Positions 7,160 to 13,887 of a stretch of DNA of 52,132 bases are shown here, piece after piece. This DNA is from Methanobrevibacter sp. (GTDB taxonomy: Archaea; Methanobacteriota; Methanobacteria; Methanobacteriales; Methanobacteriaceae): contig NZ_JAFUHT010000036.1 in the NCBI RefSeq assembly GCF_017468685.1, positions 1-52,132 of the forward strand. The letters run 5' to 3'. A program made the position numbers and the translations under genes. A model generated the notes under the pieces. That model did not search any database. It had not been told where the DNA came from and saw only the letters and a program-made list of their open reading frames with translations. Position 1 is the stretch's first letter, and each line of letters starts with the position of its first letter.

Positions 7160-7734
7160 AATTTAATGAAATTCCAAAAATAAGCTATATGCCAAAACCA
7201 GCATATCCTAATGTTACAATGGATAATATAACTTATGTATTTGACAAATTAGGAGTAGACCATTCAGATTTACTTGAAATTAGAAAACAACAAGTCTTAA
7301 AACATAGTCGCAATGTTGAAATCATGGATTATTTAGATAAACTTAGTAATTTTATTGGTTTAAGAGATACAGAGCATAATCGTACAATGATGCAGCAATT
7401 ATTTGATTACTTGACTAAAATTCATGCACCGTTTTATTTTCATATACCTATACCAGTTGAAAATGCAAAATATGTTGGTCCTGAATACTGGAAGTCCTGG
7501 GATTTCAATGATATTTACATAAATTATTTTGAATTAGTTATAAACTGTGGTTGGGACGATTGTTATTCTTTTGAAAATAAAAATGAAATAAAAAATTATA
7601 TGGTTTTGGATATGTTAAACGATTTATTGGTGCATAAAAGAATTTTACAATATGTTTGGCCTGATGTTGATTTGTTAGCTGATTGGGATATTACAAACAG
7701 TATTGATGTTAAACCTAATCCTGAAAAATGGTGA
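7156..7734 (+). CDS. Hypothetical protein
   Basis: 192 residues starting in an ATGA overlap with GGAGG nearby. Soluble alpha/beta protein with tryptophan-rich second half (EYWKSWDFNDIYI, NCGWDDCYSF, WPDVDLLADWDI). No recognised motif. Confidence 0.6.
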   Translation: MKFNEIPKISYMPKPAYPNVTMDNITYVFDKLGVDHSDLLEIRKQQVLKHSRNVEIMDYLDKLSNFIGLRDTEHNRTMMQQLFDYLTKIHAPFYFHIPIPVENAKYVGPEYWKSWDFNDIYINYFELVINCGWDDCYSFENKNEIKNYMVLDMLNDLLVHKRILQYVWPDVDLLADWDITNSIDVKPNPEKW

Positions 7735-7740
7735 TTAATT

Positions 7741-8034
7741 ATGACTGATGAGAATATTATAGTGGGCAGTCCACTACGAAGCGGTAAAACACTAATAATG
7801 GAAATTGCAAAAGAAACTGGAATTAGTCCAGAGGAAATAATAAAAATAATATTAAAAAATGCATCATACAAATATAATTATTCAATGACAGACATCACGA
7901 AGGAGGCAATGGAAATGGAACGCAGACACAGATTAAATTGCAGCGACAGACCAATCGACAGCAGTCCTGAGGCAGAAAATCAAAGAATATTAAACAACAT
8001 AAAAAGATTGAAAAAACAGAGAGGATACATATGA
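7741..8034 (+). CDS. Small HTH-like hypothetical protein
   Basis: Ninety-seven residues with GGTGATTA just before ATG 7741. The N-terminus SPLRSGKTLIMEIAKETGISPEEIIKIIL could fold as a helix-turn-helix; GSPLRSGKT resembles but does not match a P-loop. Basic C-terminus (NNIKRLKKQRGYI). Overlaps the following RHH gene by 4 nt. DNA binding is inferred. Confidence 0.5.
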   Translation: MTDENIIVGSPLRSGKTLIMEIAKETGISPEEIIKIILKNASYKYNYSMTDITKEAMEMERRHRLNCSDRPIDSSPEAENQRILNNIKRLKKQRGYI

Positions 8035-8453
8035 GTGAAATAACAACAATCAAAGTAACTCGTGAAGTAAAAGACAAACTTGACAAACTAAAAAACGATA
8101 GGCATAAAAGTTACAATGATGTCATACGGGAATTACTGCCGGAAGGCACAGAAATATCAGATGTCATCACAACACATCGTGACAGTACAGCAATCAGTCT
8201 GAAATATTTTGAATTTGAAAACTCCAAAAAAGTTGAGTCATATGACATTACATTTCAGGAACTGAAAATTGAACCAGTTGGATCATGTTTTGCTGCAAGG
8301 GATAAGGTTGATGTGAATGTTAATCATGTGAATACGACTGCTGAAATCATAGCTAAAAAAGGTGATGATGTTTTGTTATTAGTGTCTGAGGTTGCTTGTA
8401 TTGATGGTGAAAGGTCTAAGATTACTGGTGTGCATCATTTCAATGTGTTTTAA
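8031..8453 (+). CDS. Ribbon-helix-helix protein with C-terminal domain
   Basis: 140 residues. The N-terminus TTIKVTREVKDKLDKLKNDR followed by HKSYNDVIRELL is the classic strand-helix-helix of a CopG/RHH DNA-binding domain (about 1-40), followed by a 95-residue beta-rich domain that may bind a ligand or oligomerise. It ends the early operon, just before three terminator-like hairpins. Likely a transcriptional regulator. Confidence 0.7.
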   Translation: MSEITTIKVTREVKDKLDKLKNDRHKSYNDVIRELLPEGTEISDVITTHRDSTAISLKYFEFENSKKVESYDITFQELKIEPVGSCFAARDKVDVNVNHVNTTAEIIAKKGDDVLLLVSEVACIDGERSKITGVHHFNVF

Positions 8454-8570
8454 GTGGTTCATTAATTTGAACTTTAATAATAAATGGGTGCATATATTAT
8501 AATTGTAAGTAACATAAAAAAAAGGACATATAGGAAAAAAAAATTGATTTTTTCATCGCAGCTAAGAATT

Positions 8571-8624
8571 TGAAGTCTCCTTGTTTTTTTGCTATCTTTT
8601 TAAACAGGGAAACTTCATTTTTTT
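8571..8624 (+). terminator. Terminator-like hairpin 1
   Basis: TGAAGTCTCCTTGTTT (8571-8586) pairs with AAACAGGGAAACTTCA (8602-8617), 14 of 16 positions counting G-U as mismatch, and a T-run follows. Ends the early operon, or closes a small RNA. Confidence 0.55.
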
Positions 8625-8709
8625 CTCTCTCTTTTATATTTTCTGTTGTTTTTTTATAAAAAGTGCTTGATGGAAAAAGGGGACAACAATATTTTTTTCC
8701 GGAGTGTTC

Positions 8710-8748
8710 ATTGTTGTTAAGGTCCCAAAAGAGAATAACAATTTTTTT
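8710..8748 (+). terminator. Terminator-like hairpin 2
   Basis: ATTGTTGTT (8710-8718) pairs with AATAACAAT (8734-8742), with one non-Watson-Crick position, followed by seven T. Same design as hairpins 1 and 3. Confidence 0.45.
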
Positions 8749-8846
8749 AGTTACTTACAAAAAAAAGTCAATAAGTTTAGGTTCAAGTTCTCGTGTTTGT
8801 ATTAATATATTGCTATTTCTACACTCCGAAATAAAAACACGAATTA

Positions 8847-8880
8847 TTGTTCGTTCCATACGGAGCGAACAATTTTTTTT
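8847..8880 (+). terminator. Terminator-like hairpin 3
   Basis: TTGTTCGTTCC (8847-8857), loop ATAC, GGAGCGAACAA (8862-8872): ten of eleven pairs plus a G-U, then T8. The strongest intrinsic-terminator shape in the window. Confidence 0.65.
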
Positions 8881-8943
8881 ATACTATTTTTTAAATAATA
8901 CATATGATAAATATATCCATCATAAGTAGCATGAAAAATTTAC

Positions 8944-9008
8944 TGGAAAATACACGAAAATCACATCATTTCTCAATGACAAATACTTTGAAAATCATGT
9001 ATTTTCCA
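8944..9008. repeat. 11-bp inverted repeat upstream of the recombinase
   Basis: TGGAAAATACA (8944-8954) and TGTATTTTCCA (8998-9008) are perfect inverted copies separated by 43 bp, ending 83 bp before the recombinase ATG. Candidate recombinase arm sites or operator. Confidence 0.45.
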
Positions 9009-9025
9009 AAAATATTATTAGTTTT

Positions 9026-9041
9026 CAAATGCTCTCTTGCA
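9026..9041 (+). repeat. Direct repeat copy 1, left of recombinase
   Basis: CAAATGCTCTCTTGCA; recurs with one change at 10236-10251 on the other side of the recombinase gene. Candidate attachment core or binding site. Confidence 0.55.
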
Positions 9042-9091
9042 AAATTTTTGATAATTAAAAAAAAAGATAATAATATTAAGGGGACCAAACT

Positions 9092-10228
9092 ATGACATCA
9101 AATGAATATTACTTGCAAGAATATATAACAACAAGAGGACTTGGAAAAAAAACAGAAAAAAGCATGAGGTACATGTTAAATCATTACAGTACATTTCAAG
9201 GATTAAGTTTACATGAATTAATACTTGAAGCAGATACTGAGGAAGATAACGGCATCAGATGGAAACGCAGAAAACTAAAACATCGACTCATTAATTACAT
9301 GATCTACTGCAAAGACAACATGAAACTATCCAGTGCAAAATCATATGTGAAAGCAGTCAAAGGTTTTTACAGTCATCATGAAATTGAAATCGGTAAACTT
9401 CCAGCATGGAATCTTAAAAATGCAAATGTTAGTGAACCCATTACTGCTGATGATTTACCAACAAGACAGATTATCCGTGATGCTGTTGAATTATCCGAAC
9501 CAAAAATGCGAGCTTTAATATTATTCCTGGTCAGCACCGGCATGAGTCGTGTGGATTGTTTAAGTTTATCAATTCAAGATTTCATTACTGCGACTTATCC
9601 GTATCATCAATCAGATGATATGAATACTGCATTGGATATACTCAGTGAATGTAAAGATGATATTATACCGGCATTCAAGTTACGCCGGAGTAAGACTAAT
9701 AAATATTTCATTACATTTTGCAGTCCTGAGGCAGTGAATGAAATCATTAATTATCTGCGGATAAGGGATAAGCGAAATAAAAGATACCATCGACCATTGC
9801 TGAAACCATCAGACAAACTGTTTCAGATTAGTAACAGTCATTTTGATGTGAAGTTCAATGATTTAAATAATGCACTTGGACTTGGTAAAGCAGGAACTTT
9901 TAATCGGTTCCGTGGTCATATGCTCAGGAAGTTTCATGCATCGCAGTTGGAAAAATATGGTATGTCAAGGTATCTTGTTAATGTTTTGCAAGGTAAGTCA
10001 AATGGGAGTGTTGATGATGTATATTTCTTTGAAGATGAGGATACTTTAAGGAATGAGTATGTTAAAGCATTAGAAGGTGTGCTTATTCTAACTGATGTCC
10101 GTGAGATTGATGTTTATTCAGATGAGTATTTGCTTATTAAGCAAGAGAATATTGAGTTGAAAGAACGCTTTGATAAGATGCAGAAAGACATTGATGCGAT
10201 TAAAGAGTGGTATATTTTTGATGATTAA
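9092..10228 (+). CDS. int: Tyrosine recombinase / integrase
   Basis: 378 residues. The catalytic pattern is Arg153 (STGMSRVDCLSL), Lys201 (RRSKTNKYF), His276-x-x-Arg279 (RGHMLRKF), the GK of GKSNGS at 301-302 and nucleophile Tyr311 (DDVYFFED). The N-terminal 110 residues form a SAM-like core-binding domain, and a coiled coil follows the catalytic domain (about 345-368). ATG 9092 is preceded by GGGGACCAAAC. It should cut and join DNA by a 3'-phosphotyrosine intermediate, for provirus integration/excision and possibly for inversion of the adhesin cassette. It has its own leader and terminators on both sides. Confidence 0.92.
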   Translation: MTSNEYYLQEYITTRGLGKKTEKSMRYMLNHYSTFQGLSLHELILEADTEEDNGIRWKRRKLKHRLINYMIYCKDNMKLSSAKSYVKAVKGFYSHHEIEIGKLPAWNLKNANVSEPITADDLPTRQIIRDAVELSEPKMRALILFLVSTGMSRVDCLSLSIQDFITATYPYHQSDDMNTALDILSECKDDIIPAFKLRRSKTNKYFITFCSPEAVNEIINYLRIRDKRNKRYHRPLLKPSDKLFQISNSHFDVKFNDLNNALGLGKAGTFNRFRGHMLRKFHASQLEKYGMSRYLVNVLQGKSNGSVDDVYFFEDEDTLRNEYVKALEGVLILTDVREIDVYSDEYLLIKQENIELKERFDKMQKDIDAIKEWYIFDD

Positions 10229-10235
10229 TACTTTC

Positions 10236-10251
10236 CAAATGCTCTCTCGCA
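10236..10251 (+). repeat. Direct repeat copy 2, right of recombinase
   Basis: CAAATGCTCTCTCGCA, starting 8 nt after the recombinase stop codon and differing by one base from 9026-9041. The two copies bracket the gene 1.2 kb apart. Confidence 0.55.
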
Positions 10252-10339
10252 TTCAGGTTTTATATTCCTGGTGTTGAATATTATATTATATGGTGGGTGA
10301 TAAATTTTATAAAAAAAAGGGTATGTAAAAAAGAAAAAA

Positions 10340-10366
10340 AACTATTATAAAAAAATAGTTATATGT
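10340..10366 (+). terminator. Possible weak terminator after recombinase
   Basis: AACTATT (10340-10346) and AATAGTT (10354-10360) form a seven-pair A/T-rich stem; a T-rich stretch follows. Only weakly stable. Confidence 0.3.
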
Positions 10367-10376
10367 TTCTTTTTTA

Positions 10377-10395
10377 GAGCTGACAAAACATGTAA
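10377..10395 (+). promoter_or_regulatory. Leader motif in front of an ATG-TAA start-stop
   Basis: GAGCTGACAAAACATG is the same leader found before real genes at 12861, 16354, 27554 and 35335, but here the ATG is followed at once by TAA. It could be a relic of a lost gene or a ribosome-holding element. Confidence 0.35.
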
Positions 10396-10508
10396 TATCT
10401 TTTATAGTTGTTTTTTTCAAATTACATAATCCTTTCCAGATTATTAAATGTGAATATAGGTAGAATAATTTAAAAAAAGAGTAATTATATTACAGTGCGA
10501 CCAAACAA

Positions 10509-10637
10509 TGAAAATACAAATAAACCTTTTGCAAATATATTTTAACCCAATTCATAATAATAACCTTGTTAGTATTTTTAGGTTATTGTTTGTTATATAG
10601 TTTACTGTTTATTGTATTGTTTAACATAATCTGTTAG
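10509..10637 (+). CDS. Small membrane protein next to the repressor
   Basis: Forty-two residues from ATG 10509, directly behind the GTGCGACCAAACA leader used by other first genes. Residues 18-42 are almost wholly hydrophobic (NITLLVFLGYCLLYSLLFIVL), one or two membrane passes. Its 3' end overlaps the 3' end of the leftward repressor gene by 36 bp, so the transcripts would be antisense. Leader conservation is the main support. Confidence 0.5.
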
Positions 10638-10748
10638 TAACTCTTTGATTATTTCAGACATGTTGGTGTCATTTTGTATTGCAATTATTTGCAGCTCTTT
10701 TTTTAGTTCCGTTGGAACTCTTATTGTTATTTTATCTATGTCACTCAT
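10602..10748 (-). CDS. RHH (CopG/Arc-type) repressor, candidate lysogeny regulator
   Basis: Forty-eight residues on the minus strand, ATG at 10748-10746, with GGAAGTGAT upstream of it. KITIRVPTELKKELQIIAIQ is followed by NMSEIIKELLTDYVKQ: the strand-helix-helix of a ribbon-helix-helix protein with almost nothing else. The only confident leftward gene in the window. It sits next to the recombinase and divergently from the replication operon, with palindromes in between, which is the layout of a lysis-lysogeny switch. RHH proteins bind such palindromes as paired dimers. The role is inferred from position. Confidence 0.8.
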   Translation of the reverse strand: MSDIDKITIRVPTELKKELQIIAIQNDTNMSEIIKELLTDYVKQYNKQ

Positions 10749-10936
10749 AAGTAATCACTTCCATATATTAATATTTGTATATTAGTATATTTAAATGGTA
10801 TTACTATGTGAATATTCCAATATTCGAATAGTTAAATATATATACAGTAAATACAAAAATAATAATTAGATTAATATAACTCAAACGAGAAATATTAATC
10901 ATAACAACCTAAAATTTTTAGGGAGTGCGACCAATT
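10749..10936. promoter_or_regulatory. Divergent promoter-operator region
   Basis: Separates the leftward repressor from the rightward replication operon. It contains GAATATT-CC-AATATTC (10810-10825, perfect 7-bp inverted repeat), the overlapping palindrome TATTCGAATA (10821-10830), TATATTA repeats near the repressor start, a TATA-like AAATATATATA (10834-10844) and CAGTAAATAC, similar to the TGTAAATA operators at 2501 and 31338. The leader GGGAGTGCGACCA precedes ATG 10937. Confidence 0.65.
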
Positions 10937-11041
10937 ATGAAAAAGATAAACTACAAAGGTCAAAGTGGTTACTTTATCACACAAGACCAGAAAAAACAAC
11001 TGGATAGGATACTCAAACCTAAAATCCAGAAAAAAGATTGA
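10937..11041 (+). CDS. Small basic protein opposite the repressor
   Basis: Thirty-four residues (MKKINYKGQSGYFITQDQ, then KKQLDRILKPKIQ). First gene of the rightward operon, with the GTGCGACCA leader, facing the repressor across the operator region. By position it could be a Cro-like antagonist, but no DNA-binding fold is evident. Confidence 0.55.
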   Translation: MKKINYKGQSGYFITQDQKKQLDRILKPKIQKKD

Positions 11042-11054
11042 GGAGACCCGTATC

Positions 11055-11261
11055 ATGAGTGATGACTGGTATTATAGTGCTCCTCCGGAACCTCCTATTG
11101 TATATACTCCTGATGAATTCATTGAGGGAACAATAGAAGCACATTTAGATGAATTAGACTACGAAAAAACCTCAATATCTACACTTATGGATATTGAGGA
11201 TTTAGAATTTAAAGAGCTGATAAAACATGACACAAGTTGCAAAAAACAGCAACTCATTTAA
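11055..11261 (+). CDS. Small acidic hypothetical protein
   Basis: Sixty-eight residues from ATG 11055 behind AGGAGAC (11041-11047). Proline-rich start (SAPPEPPIVYTPDEF) and acidic middle (LDELDYEKTS). Its last 35 nt overlap the next gene. Unknown. Confidence 0.6.
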   Translation: MSDDWYYSAPPEPPIVYTPDEFIEGTIEAHLDELDYEKTSISTLMDIEDLEFKELIKHDTSCKKQQLI

Positions 11262-11652
11262 AGAAAACTATCATGGCATACTTGATCATGATGGCTGCAT
11301 AAGAGTTGCAAAAGGAAATACTAAACACCGTATTATTCATGTTAATCCTGATAATGATACTGTGTTAGTATATAGTAATCGTAAAAGAAAAGGATTTGTT
11401 GCACATGTGCATAAAGATTTGAAACCTTTGATGTATATGTGTGAAGAGTCTGATACTGGTTTTATTAAATGGAGAAAAGGTAAAGCATGGTTAGTTGGAT
11501 TTCAGAAATTGAAAGACAGATTTATAAGTGAACTCATGCGTACTGAGGATAATGATTTTACTGATGGAGTTGATTATGATTTTGTCAGTTACTTTCAGAG
11601 GCACAAAGAATTATCCGATTTATTTCCGGATTATGAAATGGTGAGTCCATGA
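11227..11652 (+). CDS. Hypothetical protein
   Basis: 141 residues; ATG lies 35 nt inside the previous gene. The first half is beta-rich and basic (HRIIHVNPDNDTVLVYSNRKR); the second half is helical and acidic. No known motif. Confidence 0.55.
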   Translation: MTQVAKNSNSFKENYHGILDHDGCIRVAKGNTKHRIIHVNPDNDTVLVYSNRKRKGFVAHVHKDLKPLMYMCEESDTGFIKWRKGKAWLVGFQKLKDRFISELMRTEDNDFTDGVDYDFVSYFQRHKELSDLFPDYEMVSP

Positions 11653-11711
11653 GTTTTATTGTTGATGGTAAAATGTTGTGGGTGTTATTTTATTTGGAGA
11701 TGGAATTATGA
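11649..11711 (+). CDS. Micro-gene of 20 residues, coupled at both ends
   Basis: ATG 11649 overlaps the previous TGA as ATGA, and its own TGA (11709-11711) overlaps the next ATG in the same way. Product MSFIVDGKMLWVLFYLEMEL. Double coupling argues that it is translated, if only to feed ribosomes into the next gene. Confidence 0.35.
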   Translation: MSFIVDGKMLWVLFYLEMEL

Positions 11712-11938
11712 TTTTTAAATTGATTTATCTGTTACTGATTAATTTATTCTCACCAAGGAAAATTGAACCGGTAAACTCATTGCATAAACCAAAAGAACCA
11801 ATCAACCTTGAAGGACTTAACTGGACTTTTATTTTATTATTAGCATTAGTAATTGGTTTCTTTATAGTTATATGGGTTTTCCAGTTAGGAAATAGTTATC
11901 CGAATGATTTAATGAGTGGTGATTTAAGTGGATATTGA
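11708..11938 (+). CDS. Two-pass membrane protein
   Basis: Seventy-six residues from ATG 11708 with GGAGATGG upstream. Hydrophobic segments at about 2-14 (FKLIYLLLINLF) and 40-60 (WTFILLLALVIGFFIVIWVF). A membrane protein in a replication operon may anchor replication or alter the host surface; unknown. Confidence 0.6.
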   Translation: MIFKLIYLLLINLFSPRKIEPVNSLHKPKEPINLEGLNWTFILLLALVIGFFIVIWVFQLGNSYPNDLMSGDLSGY

Positions 11939-12101
11939 AAGATTAGAATCTGTTAAAAAAGAAGTGAAAAAAGAGTTAAAAGAAACTCAATTAAAATTAA
12001 AAAGCATTAATAAACTACAAGAGGATACTGCAAGACAAGTAAATACTTTAAGAAGTTTATTACACTGTATTGATGACATTTTAGAATTACAAGGAGATTA
12101 A
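11928..12101 (+). CDS. Small coiled-coil protein
   Basis: Fifty-seven residues from GTG 11928 (GGTGAT four bases upstream), overlapping the previous stop. Entirely helical and Lys/Glu/Leu-rich (KKEVKKELKETQLKLKSIN). Probably oligomeric. Unknown function. Confidence 0.5.
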   Translation: MDIERLESVKKEVKKELKETQLKLKSINKLQEDTARQVNTLRSLLHCIDDILELQGD

Positions 12102-12105
12102 GCAT

Positions 12106-12780
12106 ATGAGTTTTAATGATGATGAGGCAGTATTTGTAACTGCCGATAAAATCGAAAAAGATGAGAAAGTTGATGTTGAAATCGTATCTGATGAGGAGTT
12201 AATTCCAAAAGATGAGGTTCCTGATGAAAATGTAACTGAAACTGCAATTGCACCAGTAACTGAAAAGAATAGTGCATTAGCAGATTATGAAATCTTAAAC
12301 CCAGAAATACCAATTAGTGAAAAAATTAGCATTACGGTAAAAGTAGCTGATACCTTGAAAACTATTGTGAAACACCAAGGTTTAGTTAAAAAGGGTTTAA
12401 ACAAGAAAGAACCTGAGAAAGAATATGTCCTTAAAGGTGGTTGGGAAATGCTTAATACTTTCATGGGTATAACCCCTATAACAAAAGTTATTGATGAAAT
12501 ACGAAATAATAAAGGTCGTATCATAGGTTATAAAGCACAATGTACTTTATTAAAAGACCCTGAATATATTAATGGTGAAATTGTTGGTGGTAAAGTAATG
12601 AGTTATGCCGAAGCATCAGCAACCCGTGAAGGTTTCCAAAAAGACACAAGCAGTATGATGAGCATGGCACAGACCAGAGCATACAATAAAGCAACTCGAA
12701 ACTGTATGGGTTGGATTATGGAGATGGCAGGTTTCCAAGGAACACCTGCTGAGGAGATGCCTTCCTTCAAAAATGACTAA
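12106..12780 (+). CDS. Candidate single-strand annealing / recombination protein
   Basis: 224 residues. An acidic, disordered N-terminus (1-60) is followed by a conserved-looking core: YVLKGGWEMLNTFMGITPI, a beta segment KAQCTLLKD, then SYAEASATREGF and a C-terminal MAQTRAYNKATRNCMGWIMEMAGF-type helix ending GTPAEEMP. Phage proteins with a WxxLxxMxG segment and a MAQTRA...AGY-TPAEEM ending occur in recombination modules. Position before MCM agrees. ERF/Rad52-like annealing function is inferred, not proven. A hairpin terminator follows. Confidence 0.5.
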   Translation: MSFNDDEAVFVTADKIEKDEKVDVEIVSDEELIPKDEVPDENVTETAIAPVTEKNSALADYEILNPEIPISEKISITVKVADTLKTIVKHQGLVKKGLNKKEPEKEYVLKGGWEMLNTFMGITPITKVIDEIRNNKGRIIGYKAQCTLLKDPEYINGEIVGGKVMSYAEASATREGFQKDTSSMMSMAQTRAYNKATRNCMGWIMEMAGFQGTPAEEMPSFKND

Positions 12781-12797
12781 ATTTTTAAGTTTATTTT

Positions 12798-12832
12798 TAG
12801 ACCATTCTTTTGGTCTATTAATAATATTTTTT
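12798..12832 (+). terminator. Hairpin with T-run (attenuator or terminator)
   Basis: TAGACCA (12798-12804) and TGGTCTA (12811-12817) form a perfect seven-pair stem with a six-base loop; a run of seven T follows. The next gene then has its own leader GGAGCTGACAAGAT. Confidence 0.5.
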
Positions 12833-12860
12833 TAATATAAAAAAATGGAGCTGACAAGAT

Positions 12861-13328
12861 ATGACAGAAAAAAAAGACCTGCAACAAGAGCCAATTGTTG
12901 TAGAAGTGGATCAGAAAAAAATGATTGTAATTCCTGAGTATGAAATCTCAGAAAGTGCAAGAGAAATGGGAATTAGTAAAAGTATTTTTAACTTATCCCT
13001 TGATGATTTAGTGTATGAAAAAATGTTCCTGATGTTTGAAAAAATCAGTCCATTGGAAAAGACTTTATTCAATACTAAACAGGACTTGAAAAATAAAAAA
13101 GATGAGTTATTAAGAACCATTGATTTTAAAAAAGAGTTAAACATTACAACTAAACCAACCATTGCAGATAAAGATGCTGTAATGAAACCACATTTACAGG
13201 AGTTTGAGGATAAAATCAATACTGCGAATGAGGATATTAAAAAATACAAAGACAAATTAGTTATCATTAATGATTTAATTGACAATAAAAGAGTACAGTT
13301 AAAAGTTGAAGGAGGATTATTAGAATGA
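12861..13328 (+). CDS. Coiled-coil protein in replication operon
   Basis: 155 residues with leader GGAGCTGACAAGATATG. After a beta-rich start (VVEVDQKKMIVIPEYEIS) two long helical stretches (60-95 and 112-150) suggest a hairpin coiled coil. Overlaps the next gene by 4 nt. Could be an adaptor for the MCM or annealing protein. Unknown. Confidence 0.6.
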   Translation: MTEKKDLQQEPIVVEVDQKKMIVIPEYEISESAREMGISKSIFNLSLDDLVYEKMFLMFEKISPLEKTLFNTKQDLKNKKDELLRTIDFKKELNITTKPTIADKDAVMKPHLQEFEDKINTANEDIKKYKDKLVIINDLIDNKRVQLKVEGGLLE

Positions 13329-13858
13329 GCTTTGAAAATGAGAGCATGTTTACATTAGACATGGATTATGAGGAAATGATTGAAATACCAGATGGATACG
13401 CAGGATACAGATTAAAAGACTTATCCAATAAAGAGGTTTTTACTGGAAAACCACAAGTTAGCGGTATTTTAACCTCAACCTTTACAGATGAAAACGAATT
13501 TGATGACCAAGGCAAACCTGTTGAAAAAACAGTCCACAAAATCAGATTAGTCCTTGTTAATGACGATGACGAAAGTTATCTTGACATTAACATCAACCTG
13601 AAAAAACCAGATTACCATGTGGACCGTATTGTTAAAGGTAGTGTACTATTCGACTTTGTACAATCTATCCTTGAATTAGAAAATGAAGGCAGCACCAAAG
13701 GTAAAAATGTATTCAGGAATGTGAATCTGAAACAATTTACTGATTTCATTGGTGGTTTAAAAGTCATGGCCATTCAAAACATTGAAAGAAACGGTACATT
13801 TAGTTTTAACAGTTTCTATGTAGTCCGTGTTAATAACAAACAAGTAAAAATAGAATAA
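13325..13858 (+). CDS. Hypothetical beta-rich replication-operon protein
   Basis: 177 residues, ATGA overlap with the previous gene, 29 nt before MCM. Mostly beta strands with FTGKPQVSGILTSTF, KIRLVLVNDDD and SYLDININLKKP, compatible with an OB-type fold. A virus-encoded ssDNA-binding protein is a reasonable guess from context, but no diagnostic motif is present. Confidence 0.55.
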   Translation: MSFENESMFTLDMDYEEMIEIPDGYAGYRLKDLSNKEVFTGKPQVSGILTSTFTDENEFDDQGKPVEKTVHKIRLVLVNDDDESYLDININLKKPDYHVDRIVKGSVLFDFVQSILELENEGSTKGKNVFRNVNLKQFTDFIGGLKVMAIQNIERNGTFSFNSFYVVRVNNKQVKIE

Positions 13859-13887
13859 AAAAGGGATTATGTGAGGTGTATATATTC

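Larger units (their letters stand above)
8454..9091. other. 638-bp non-coding island before the recombinase
   Basis: No credible gene. It contains three successive hairpins each followed by a T-run (separate entries). It also has an 11-bp inverted pair TTGTAAGTAAC (8503-8513) / GTTACTTACAA (8750-8760) and an 8-bp pair CGGAGTGT (8700-8707) / ACACTCCG (8821-8828). Small RNAs, insulation of the recombinase gene, or attachment-site arms are all possible. Confidence 0.5.

Noticed and set aside
7741-8034. P-loop ATPase (GSPLRSGKT)
   Set aside because: The spacing does not match GxxxxGK[ST] in a Walker A fold context and the protein is only 97 residues with no Walker B.
8663-9095. Two small + frames between the early operon and the recombinase
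   Set aside because: They run through the hairpins and inverted repeats, have no ribosome binding site and give low-complexity products.
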